From an uncultured Oxalobacteraceae bacterium (GTDB taxonomy: Bacteria; Pseudomonadota; Gammaproteobacteria; Burkholderiales; Burkholderiaceae_D), in the NCBI GenBank assembly GCA_903862415.1, contig CAIOYD010000022.1, positions 1 through 37,256 of the forward strand: a stretch of 37,256 nucleotides of DNA, read 5' to 3'. Below are positions 18,987 to 28,200 of this stretch, piece by piece. The position numbers and the translations under genes were made by a program. Every line of letters begins with the position of its first letter. Position 1 is the stretch's first letter. The notes below the pieces were generated by a model that was given only the letters and a program-made list of their open reading frames with translations, ran no database searches and was not told the DNA's origin.

Positions 18987-20036
18987 TCAGCTGAAAATGC
19001 GTACAGCCCGGACAGAGCCAGCCGGAATATCGGCGGCCTGCATGGCGCTGTAGAATAATTCGACCTGTTCCTGAATTTGATCCAGAGTGGCATCATCAAT
19101 CAGGGTGTTGCCATCATCGACCAGATTACCACCCAGACGTAATGCCAGCGATTTGGCACAGGCGATCATGGCAGTAAAGCCACCACGGGATGGCAATACA
19201 CAGGGCACATCGAGTAACAAAGTAAGACGCGACGTCACCTGATCAGCCAGGCCACCGTTGGTTGACAGGCTGTACAACGTGCCACCATCACCATCGGACA
19301 TCACCAGACGGCCATCAGGTCGGGCATCAAAGCCCTGTTTTTCCAGCGCCGCCAGTAAGGTGTGAATCGCCCACGGAGCGCCCTTGGATTGCACATTAAC
19401 GCTTAACTGCGCATCGTGCTCAGTAACAAACAGATATAAATCACGACCGGCATCCATGACATGTTTCATGTCATGGATATCGGGATAGGCATTGAGATTT
19501 TCAGCAATCTGCTTGATGCGCATCACCAGTTCGGAATATTCGAGTTCATTCAATGCACCGCTGCGGCTGACCAACTGGACTCCGGCAATCATCTGATGAT
19601 AGCTGGCAGCATGCGAAAGCAGTTCACGCCGACCTTCACTGTTGATTCCGACAAACTGTACCGGTTTGTTACCGACCCGGCGGAAAGACTGTACTTCGGC
19701 CAGAATTTTGTCGCCCCGGACCGGATTATCAAATTCGAGCGGAATCACACAATCAATGAAATCATCAACCGGTGAGGTCTGAGCGGTTGAAGCGTCGCTC
19801 ACCTGAGACGATTCGGCAACTGGCGGCTGGGTGGTTTCGGCGCCATCATTTTGCCAGACAGGTTCCTGGCGCTGATCCGGGCCGGTTGAAGTTTTCATCA
19901 GAGCATCATCGTGATGCTTACCAAAAGCACGTTCGACATTTTTCTTCGCGCGATATTCCTGCCAAAAATTATAGCCAATCACAGCTAAAATCACCGCACC
20001 TCCTGCGGCCCATAAACTCAGATTTAAATCGGTCAT
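18987..20036 (-). CDS. zipA: Cell division protein ZipA
   Basis: A 349-residue bitopic membrane protein. One N-terminal transmembrane segment (LSLWAAGGAVILAVIGYNFW) is followed by a charged and then Pro/Ser/Thr-rich linker to about residue 95, and by a C-terminal ZipA FtsZ-binding-like domain. ZipA tethers FtsZ to the inner membrane at the division site. Sequence identity to E. coli ZipA looks low, as is usual in betaproteobacteria; the call rests on topology, C-terminal domain pattern and the conserved position between smc and ligA. The ATG at 20036 overlaps the smc stop by four bases (ATGA), indicating translational coupling. Confidence 0.85.
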   Translation of the reverse strand: MTDLNLSLWAAGGAVILAVIGYNFWQEYRAKKNVERAFGKHHDDALMKTSTGPDQRQEPVWQNDGAETTQPPVAESSQVSDASTAQTSPVDDFIDCVIPLEFDNPVRGDKILAEVQSFRRVGNKPVQFVGINSEGRRELLSHAASYHQMIAGVQLVSRSGALNELEYSELVMRIKQIAENLNAYPDIHDMKHVMDAGRDLYLFVTEHDAQLSVNVQSKGAPWAIHTLLAALEKQGFDARPDGRLVMSDGDGGTLYSLSTNGGLADQVTSRLTLLLDVPCVLPSRGGFTAMIACAKSLALRLGGNLVDDGNTLIDDATLDQIQEQVELFYSAMQAADIPAGSVRAVRIFS

Positions 20037-23000
20037 ACTGCTGATACCTCGGTAGCAAAATTGACGGCGGATTCCATATCAACAGCGACTATACGCGAAA
20101 CACCCTGCTCCTGCATGGTTACGCCAATTAACTGCTGTGCCATTTCCATCGCTATTTTATTATGGGAAATGAACAAAAACTGGGTATTGGCTGACATTTT
20201 TTTCACCATATTGCAAAACCGCTCGGTATTCGAATCATCCAGTGGCGCATCCACCTCATCGAGCAGGCAGAACGGTGCCGGATTGAGCTGAAACATGGAA
20301 AATACCAACGCGGTGGCGGTCAGGGCTTTTTCTCCGCCGGACAGCAAATGAATGGTGGCGTTTTTCTTGCCTGGCGGCTGCGCCATCACCTGCACACCGG
20401 AATCAAGAATTTCATCCCCGGTCATGACTAATTTAGCCTGCCCGCCACCGAATAAAATCGGGAACAGTTCCGCAAAATGCAAATTCACCTTGTCGAAAGT
20501 ATCCTGCAACAAATCGCGGGTTTCCATATCGATTTTATGAATCGCATCCTGCAGGGTTTGAATCGCTTCCGTCAGATCGGCAAATTGGGCATCGAGGAAC
20601 TGCTTGCGCTCCTGCGCCTGAGCCAATTCATCCAGCGCCGCCAGATTGACCGCACCGAGACCGTTGACCGCATTCCCCAGCCGGGTCACTTCACCCTGTA
20701 AATAGGATGGTTTCAGATCAGGAGTTAATTTCAGCGCCAGTTCGGCCAACTGTTCCGGCAGCATACCGACATCGGCCAGCGCCTGGGCATATTGTTCCTG
20801 ATTTAAGCGTGCCGCCTGTTCTTTGAGCTGCAGTTCCATAATCCGCTCGCGCTGCGGCTGCAAATCGCGTTCGGCCTGCGTTTTGCCATCTTCAAGCGTG
20901 CGCAATTGCTGGGTCAGCTGATCGAGTTCATGGCGTGCATCGGAGAGTAAACGTTCCTGTTCACTGCGTTTTTCCAGCAGTTCCTGCAAACCAGCCTGAA
21001 CACTCAGGTCTTCCATGTTTTCCAGCTCGAGCATACCCTGCTGCATCGATTCATACACCGAAGCCGCCTGGGTGGTAGCAGTGATAATGGTGCGCTTGAG
21101 CTCTTCGACTTTTTGCTGATGGGTACGTTCGGCAAAGACGGCCTGTTGCGCCGCCAGTTCCAGATCACGCAACTGCGACCGCGCCATCGTGAGTTGCTGT
21201 TCCTGTTGCAGATAGTCGGTCTGCCAGTCTTCGAAACGCTCCTGCAATTCCGCTAAGGCAATATCGAGCTCTTCGAATTTTTGTTCTGATTCCATTTGCA
21301 CTTGCAGTTGTTCCTGCTCTTGCGCGGCAATTTCAGCCATGTCAGCACCAATCTGGACACTGCGCTGATTAAAACGCGCCTGAATTTCCGACAATTGCAG
21401 CACTTCAATCTGCAAACCATGCACCTGTTGGGTCAGAGTTTGCACCTGGGCGCGCAATTCCTGCAAGCGCTGAGTAGCCTGACTGTAGGCCGCTTCCGCA
21501 CGCACCGCATCGCTGCGTGCCTGCTCTGCGAGCAATTGCTGAGCACGGGTTTGCTTTTGCAAATGTTCAATTTCCTGCGCCCGCGCCAGCATGCCATCCT
21601 GCTCGGCATCGGCAGCATAAAAACGTACACTCGAGGCGCTGATCAAATGTCCCTGACGCGTCACAAAACAACCACCGGCAGGCAACTTGCTGCGCTCCAT
21701 CAGCGCCGTTGCTGCATCTTCAGCGATATACACATGCTGCAACCAGTCCTGCAACACCGCACGCAGGTTGTTATCGTTTAATGACAGTAACGACATCAGA
21801 CTGGTCAGGCCAGCCTGCTCAACCGCTGCCTGTGCCGTTGTCTGGGGTGAATAAAAAGCCAGCTTGGCTGGTGGCGCATCGGCAAAAAATGCCTTGGCCC
21901 AGTCCAGATTAGACACTTCCAGCGCCTGAGTACGCTCACGCAATACTGCTTCGATGGCGGTTTCCCAGCCATCGCGGATATGCAGCTTTTGCCACAGGCG
22001 CGGCAAGCCGGTGAGTTCATGTCTGGCTAACCAGGGTTGGACTTTGCCTTCCGACTGTACACTGATTTGCAACTGCGTCAGCGCAGACAGACGCGCATCG
22101 AGCTGGGCATTGCTGGCTGATTCGGTTTGCACCTGCTGTTGTGCGGTACGGCGGGCGGCGTCGAGTTCCGGATGCTGCAACTGTAAGGCATCGAGCTGCT
22201 GCTGCCCCAGCTCCAGAGTGCTGCGTTTTTCTGCCAGCTGTTCAGACAGATTATTAAGATGGGTCTGATCGGGCAGTTGCAGAGTAGTTTTTTCCTGCTG
22301 CAGACGTTCACGCCGCACTACCAAACCAGTGAGCACCTGACTGGCATTGCGCTGATGCGCCGATTCCAGTTCAATCTGCTGTTGCATCTGCATGATTTTT
22401 GCCCGGCCATCGGCGGTTTTCTGCTGACCGGCGCGCCAGTGCGCTTCGAGCTCAGGCAATTGCTGCGCATGCTGTTCCAACACCAGCCGGGCTTCTTCGC
22501 TGCAGGCAGCAAGTTCTTCGGTGGCGATATCGGCTTCGATTAATTCATTTTGCTGTTCCGATTCCTGACGCTGCCATTGCTCGCGCTGCACCTTAAGGGT
22601 ATTCAATTGCATTTGCAGCCGGGTACGCGAATCCACCACAAAGCGGATTTGCGCTTCCAGAGAGCCGATTTCCGAATTGGTTTGATACAGTTGCCCCTGT
22701 GCCTGATGCAATTTATCGCCCACGGCATAATGCGCCTGACGCATTTGTTCCAGTTCGAGTTCGACATGGCGCAGTTTGGCGGTGTTTTGCTCTAAATCGG
22801 TTTGTGCCTGTTCAATATCGCGGAAATTCTTTTCCTGTTCCAAGGCCGCTTCTTTTTGCTTTAACAACCACAACAGTTTTTGTTTTTCTTCCTGATCGGA
22901 TTGCAGCGAACGGAATTTATTCGCCACCAGCGCCTGGGCTTCCAGTTTTTCCAGATTGAGATTAAGTTCGCGCAGAATATCTTCCACCCGCACCAGATTT

Positions 23001-23566
23001 TCATTGGTGCTGTGGATACGATTTTCGGTTTCGCGCCGGCGCTCTTTATAGCGCGACACTCCGGCCGCTTCTTCGAGAAAAATCCGCAATTCTTCAGGAC
23101 GGGCTTCAATAATGCGCGAAATCATGCCCTGACCAATAATGGCATAGGCACGTGGCCCCAGACCGGTGCCAAGGAAAATATCCTGAATATCACGCCGCCG
23201 TACCGACTGATTATTGATGTAATAAGTCGAGGTGCCATCACGGGTTAACGTGCGCTTGACCGAAATTTCGGCATATTGCCCCCACTGACCGGCCGCCTTT
23301 CCCAGGCTGTTATCAAACACCAGCTCAACCGACGCCCTGCCGGCTGGCTTACGATGGGTAGAACCATTAAAAATCACGTCCTGCATGGATTCGCCACGCA
23401 ATTCGGACGCCTTGGATTCACCCAAAACCCAACGTACAGCATCGATAATATTGGATTTGCCGCACCCATTGGGGCCGACCACACCAACAAGCTGACCAGG
23501 CACATGAAAATGCGAGAGTTCAACAAAAGACTTGAACCCAGATAATTTAATGGAAGTTAAGCGCAC
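20033..23566 (-). CDS. smc: Chromosome segregation protein SMC
   Basis: An 1177-residue SMC ATPase of typical length. Walker A is GPNGCGKSN (from residue 31). A long coiled coil surrounds a hinge at about 500-650. The C-terminal head carries the ABC signature LSGGEKALTA and Walker B FCLLDEVDAPLDD. SMC forms ring-shaped dimers that compact and segregate the chromosome with ScpA/ScpB, which are not in the window. The start is GTG at 23566, giving the family N-terminus MRLTSIKLSGFKSFV; no Shine-Dalgarno is evident and the upstream sequence is AT-rich. It is the first gene of the smc-zipA-ligA-galU operon. Confidence 0.97.
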   Translation of the reverse strand: MRLTSIKLSGFKSFVELSHFHVPGQLVGVVGPNGCGKSNIIDAVRWVLGESKASELRGESMQDVIFNGSTHRKPAGRASVELVFDNSLGKAAGQWGQYAEISVKRTLTRDGTSTYYINNQSVRRRDIQDIFLGTGLGPRAYAIIGQGMISRIIEARPEELRIFLEEAAGVSRYKERRRETENRIHSTNENLVRVEDILRELNLNLEKLEAQALVANKFRSLQSDQEEKQKLLWLLKQKEAALEQEKNFRDIEQAQTDLEQNTAKLRHVELELEQMRQAHYAVGDKLHQAQGQLYQTNSEIGSLEAQIRFVVDSRTRLQMQLNTLKVQREQWQRQESEQQNELIEADIATEELAACSEEARLVLEQHAQQLPELEAHWRAGQQKTADGRAKIMQMQQQIELESAHQRNASQVLTGLVVRRERLQQEKTTLQLPDQTHLNNLSEQLAEKRSTLELGQQQLDALQLQHPELDAARRTAQQQVQTESASNAQLDARLSALTQLQISVQSEGKVQPWLARHELTGLPRLWQKLHIRDGWETAIEAVLRERTQALEVSNLDWAKAFFADAPPAKLAFYSPQTTAQAAVEQAGLTSLMSLLSLNDNNLRAVLQDWLQHVYIAEDAATALMERSKLPAGGCFVTRQGHLISASSVRFYAADAEQDGMLARAQEIEHLQKQTRAQQLLAEQARSDAVRAEAAYSQATQRLQELRAQVQTLTQQVHGLQIEVLQLSEIQARFNQRSVQIGADMAEIAAQEQEQLQVQMESEQKFEELDIALAELQERFEDWQTDYLQQEQQLTMARSQLRDLELAAQQAVFAERTHQQKVEELKRTIITATTQAASVYESMQQGMLELENMEDLSVQAGLQELLEKRSEQERLLSDARHELDQLTQQLRTLEDGKTQAERDLQPQRERIMELQLKEQAARLNQEQYAQALADVGMLPEQLAELALKLTPDLKPSYLQGEVTRLGNAVNGLGAVNLAALDELAQAQERKQFLDAQFADLTEAIQTLQDAIHKIDMETRDLLQDTFDKVNLHFAELFPILFGGGQAKLVMTGDEILDSGVQVMAQPPGKKNATIHLLSGGEKALTATALVFSMFQLNPAPFCLLDEVDAPLDDSNTERFCNMVKKMSANTQFLFISHNKIAMEMAQQLIGVTMQEQGVSRIVAVDMESAVNFATEVSAV

Positions 23567-23829
23567 AATAAATGAAATTAAATGAAGTTAATCATAAACA
23601 TCCTGACAATGGGCGCAGCTACAACTCGTTACGCCCTCAAACCACCGCATATAATAGCATCTCATCAATTTCTTACTGTAAATTTGTGCGCGACAGGCCT
23701 GCAGAAAAATCAGATTAAATTACCCCGAACTGCAGTTTTTACTAGGCATAAAAAGACGACTTGGTTTATATTAGCGCACTAATAATTAGCTGCACTGTTA
23801 CGGTTCACTGGCACCACATTAAGGTTTTC

Positions 23830-24903
23830 ATGAAAAATTTAGCATTTATTGGTTTATTGGCGTCGGCATTCACTCTGGCTTCCTGTGGTGGCGGAACTAC
23901 CATTCCTTCCAATCTGGTGCTGCCTGGCAGTCCGCAGTCTTATTTGTCGCCACCAACCTATGTTCAGGGCACCGATGAGTACAATGCCTTCTATGCCATC
24001 AATACCTTCCGCTTTAATCTCGGACTCGGTTACTGGCAGCAAAATGTATTGCTCGATCAGGCAGCACAAAACCACATGGCTTATTCCACAGCCAATGACA
24101 GCAGCTTCGAACAGGACCTGGAAACCGAGGCAACTCCAGCATTAACCGGCTTTACCGGCACCACGCCGAGCCTGCGGGCTATTTACTCCAATTACTATGT
24201 GTTCACCAACACGATCACACAAACCAACATCAAGGCCGCCTCGGTTGGCGAACTGTATTCTGTTGGAACCGGTGCCAACGTGTTGCAAACCATGGCCAAC
24301 ACGGTTTATCACCGCAGTGGCCTGATGACGCAATCGACCCGTTCAGTTGGTTTGGCACGCGACACCAGCGGTACGGCATCTGCAAACACCCACTGGTGGA
24401 TCAGCCACGGAAAACTCGATAGCGGCCAATCAGTGCCCTCCAGTTATTTTTCTGTTTATCCGCTCAATCAGATGTCTAATGTGCCCCTGTCGATGACCAT
24501 GGAATCGCCTTCAGTGTTTCCTGCCTATACCACCGCCGCTCAGTTTGCCGCCAATACCAGCTCACCAATCAGCATCCATACCGCCGCGATCAACAAGTTA
24601 AACGTGACCAACATTACTGTCACCATGCAAGGCTCAGGCACACCATTGCCAGGTAAAGTTTTTACCATGAGCAATGATCCCAACCTGAATACTGCCTCAT
24701 ACTCGGCCGCAGCACTTAACCTGACCAGCCCGCCGCCACCGGCACCGACTATTCCGGGTTATGAAGCTTACTGGATAGGCACGGCACCGTTTTTACCGAA
24801 CACCACTTACACCGTTAACTTTACTGGTAGCACTTATCTGACGGTTTATGGCTTATCCAACAACGTTGCACAAACCTGGACATTTACTACGGCCAGTCAA
24901 TAA
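23830..24903 (+). CDS. CAP-domain (SCP/PR-1-like) lipoprotein
   Basis: A 357-residue predicted lipoprotein. The signal peptide MKNLAFIGLLASAFTLASC has a lipobox LASC with Cys19 as the lipidation site, followed by GGG and a linker. Residues about 45-205 resemble the CAP/YkwD superfamily: AFYAINTFRFNLGLGYW, then LLDQAAQNHMAYS with a conserved His, and VGELYS with a Glu. The C-terminal part (about 250-357) is Thr/Asn/Pro-rich and looks like a bacterial Ig-like fold ending in WTFTT. Substrate and role are unknown. The ATG at 23830 has AAGG five bases upstream; an earlier in-frame start at 23761 would spoil the signal peptide. A TATAAT at 23650-23655 is a possible distal -10 box without a good -35. 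Confidence 0.8.
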   Translation: MKNLAFIGLLASAFTLASCGGGTTIPSNLVLPGSPQSYLSPPTYVQGTDEYNAFYAINTFRFNLGLGYWQQNVLLDQAAQNHMAYSTANDSSFEQDLETEATPALTGFTGTTPSLRAIYSNYYVFTNTITQTNIKAASVGELYSVGTGANVLQTMANTVYHRSGLMTQSTRSVGLARDTSGTASANTHWWISHGKLDSGQSVPSSYFSVYPLNQMSNVPLSMTMESPSVFPAYTTAAQFAANTSSPISIHTAAINKLNVTNITVTMQGSGTPLPGKVFTMSNDPNLNTASYSAAALNLTSPPPPAPTIPGYEAYWIGTAPFLPNTTYTVNFTGSTYLTVYGLSNNVAQTWTFTTASQ

Positions 24904-24920
24904 ATTCAGGTAAACTAAAA

Positions 24921-24951
24921 ACAATGCCCGGCTACCCCGGGCATTGTTTTT
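24921..24951 (+). terminator. Strong intrinsic terminator after the CAP lipoprotein gene
   Basis: A perfect 11-bp stem ACAATGCCCGG/CCGGGCATTGT (24921-24931 with 24937-24947) with a CTACC loop is followed by a run of T. It starts 18 bases after the stop codon of the lipoprotein gene. Confidence 0.92.
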
Positions 24952-25217
24952 CAGCACTTCATTACACCATCCCGGTAAACTTTTTCCAACACTACCATTC
25001 CGGAGTGGCAGCGCACTCAATTTACCAACATCCACATTGCTTTACGTCAAATAATCAAATAAATTTTAAATAAATTTGCTTTTTAAATAATAAAAATAGT
25101 TTAAACAGGTGTTATGTTAGTGAAAAACAGTATTTCCAAAATCAGTTCTGCAACAAAAAAGTCACTGGGCAATTTCAAACCATTTGTTTTGTATGACATT
25201 CTGGAAGTTACCCATTT
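24952..25217. other. Non-coding region upstream of the phytochrome-like gene
   Basis: Between the terminator and the next gene there is no credible reading frame. Positions 25040-25110 are very AT-rich and could hold a promoter or UP element, but I could not choose one clear -35/-10 pair. GGAAG at 25203-25207, ten bases before the ATG at 25218, is a usable ribosome-binding site. Confidence 0.5.
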
Positions 25218-28200
25218 ATGCGTACTAATTTTGATGAACAGGCCATTCTTCCAGCTATAGACAAGAATGAAAACGTTTGTCCAATCGGATTGATTCAATC
25301 CGTTGGCTGCCTGATTGCATTGAATGACAGTACGTTCCTGATTGAACAAGTCAGTTGCAATATCGGGCTGTGGTTCGATGTTCAACCAGAACAACTCATC
25401 GGTCAGCCATTTTCCCTTCTGGTCGGCCAGGAACAGGCTGACGCCATCCGCCACATTTCCGGATTAAAAAAATGGCGCCAGACAGCCATTATCACACTGG
25501 ACCTGACTCTGCACGACCAACTGGTAAAACTGGATGCCCAGATCAGCTGCTGCGATGATTTATGGCTAATCGAATTTGAACACATTCCCAATGAAACCGG
25601 TGATGCATTTCAAAATTTGTTTGTGCCCATTCGCAATGCTTTGTGGCAGATGGAAGCTGAAGCGGACTTTTCTCTGTACACCCAACTCATTGTTTCTCAG
25701 GTGCGCTTACTTACTGGGTATGACCGGGTCATGATGTATCAGTTTCATGGCAACTGGGACAGTGAAGTCATTGCCGAATGCAAGAACGACGAAGTTAAAT
25801 CGTTTCTTGGCTGCCGGTTTCCGGCGTTGGACATTTCTGTCAAGGCCAGAGATTTGTTCAGTAAAAATTCAGTTCTCCAGATTGCCGATATCGAGGCAAA
25901 AAAAATTGCCATCAGCCCAAATTTAAACGGCAGAACCGGTATGCCACTGAATTTAACCTATTCAGCCATGCGTGCCATGCCTTCTGTTTACCTGCATCAT
26001 TTGAAAAATCTCGGTGTTAAAGGCGCATTGACTATCTCACTCATGCAACAAAACCGTTTGTGGGGCCTGATCGTTTGTCACCACCTGCAACCCAAATATC
26101 TGCCTTTACGCCTGCGTGGAATTAATGAATTTATCGGTAAAGCGGTGTCTCTGCGGCTATCCAATATGGAAAATGAAAAAAAAGCCGAATTACATGACCG
26201 CACCAAGATATTTCTGGAAAAACTGAGTAGCGAAATCAAACTCAGCCATAGCTTGAAGTCGGACAGCTCAAAATTCAATCAGGAATTAATTGCCCTTATT
26301 AGTGCTGACGGCGTCACGCTGAATTTAAATGGCCAGCTGGTACAATCAGGCCAGAATGTTCCTGAAGGAATTCAGCAACAAATCGATCACTGGCTGAACA
26401 CACCGGCGCCACGAAAAATTTTTCAGTCCCAACTGCAATCCTGCTCGCCAGCCGCAACGGTTGGTCAAACCGTCTGCAGTGTGTTAATCATGCCGCTGAA
26501 TTTGCAGCTCGACAGCTACATTGCCTGGTTTCGCAGTAAAACCTTTCTGTCCCTGAACTATGTAGACTACATAAATAAAGCCGCCTGGCCTCCTGCAAAA
26601 CATGTGCTGTTTTCACCCAATGAAAATTTTGACCAGTGGATTAACTCCATTTGCCATCACTCACCGTGCTGGTCTGATGAGGAAATTTCGACGGCACAGT
26701 CACTGGCACTGTCGCTTTCGGATTCATTCAACTTGCTCGCACTTAAACAAAGTGAAGAAAATTTTCGTTTTGTGACTGACAATTCCAATGATCTGATCGT
26801 GCGCTTCAATGCCGACATGGTTTACAACTTTGTATCTCCTGCCTGTGAACACATTCTGGGATATCGATCCGAACAAATGGTCGGCAAACCGGTACTTGAT
26901 TTTGTCTTCAAGGATGACCGTGCCCAGTTTCGCGAAACCATCGAGTACCTGAACGAACAACGCGAAACAGACACGCTGCTGTTTCGTCCACTCCACGCGC
27001 ACAGCAAAGAACTCTGGCTGGAATATTCATTCAAACGCAGCACCAATCCAACTAGCGGTGAAGCCGAAATTATTGCCAACGGACGGGATGTCACACAACA
27101 GTACGCCTATCAACTGTCCATAGAAGAGTTGCGCCGGCGCAATGCCATGACCCTTAATCCATCCAGCGATTGCGTCATCAATTTTGATCATGATGGAAAA
27201 ATTTTGTATTCCAATGATATGGTGCATCAGCTTCTTGGTTGGTGCAGTTCATCACTGACAGGACGCGATGGCAGCGAGTTGCTGCACGAAAAATCAACAT
27301 CTCGCCTCGGTGAATTATCGTCAACTAATCTGTTATTACAGGCCATCCGCCAACAACAGGGCAGTCACAGCGCTACCTGCTACTGCCGACATCGGGATGG
27401 AAGCGCCGTACATATCAAATATATTTGCACACCATTAAACGATGGCAGCGATCAAACCGGGTTCGTGGTGATTTTTAATGCAGTAGATGAAATCAAAATC
27501 ACTGCCAGCCCTTTGTTCAGCAAAACCTTGCTTGACGACGAGAATGCCGACATGGTGCTGGTCACCGATTCGAGACTCAAAATCGTTTCTGTCAATCGCG
27601 CCTTTGTCAACATCACCGGTTACTGTGCTGACGAGGTTATCGGCCATAAACCTCGTATGCTCAAATCCGGTGTACATACCCAGAATTTTTACCAAAACAT
27701 GCTGGCCACGCTGTTGGAAAAGCGTTACTGGTCCGGTGAAATCTGGAACCGGCGTAAAAATGGTGAAATTTACCCGCAATGGGGTAGCCTCACCGGCATT
27801 TTCAACGCTGCCGGCAAGTTGCAAAATGTGATCGCGGTATTTTCAGATATGTACAAAATTAAATATGCCGAAGAACGGCTGTACTTTCTGGCCAATCACG
27901 ATGCACTGACCGGCCTGGCCAATCGCAACCGCTTTGTCGATTATGTCAACAAGGCCATCGACACGACCAAACGCACTGCGAATCATAAAATTGCCGTGGC
28001 GTTTATTGATCTGGATTGTTTCAAGTTTATCAATGACACACTAGGACATGCTGTCGGCGACCTGTATCTGCAGGCCATTGGCAGCCGCATCGCCGCCTTT
28101 TGCCGCAGCACCGATTTATTGTCCCGTTGGGGTGGCGATGAATTTATCCTGCTCCTTGACAATGTAGTCGATCACGCCGCCGTCGCCGAAGTCATTAGCC

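Noticed and set aside
24853-25035. Small minus-strand reading frame over the lipoprotein terminator
   Set aside because: It overlaps the end of a real gene and a perfect terminator, and has no ribosome-binding site or homology.
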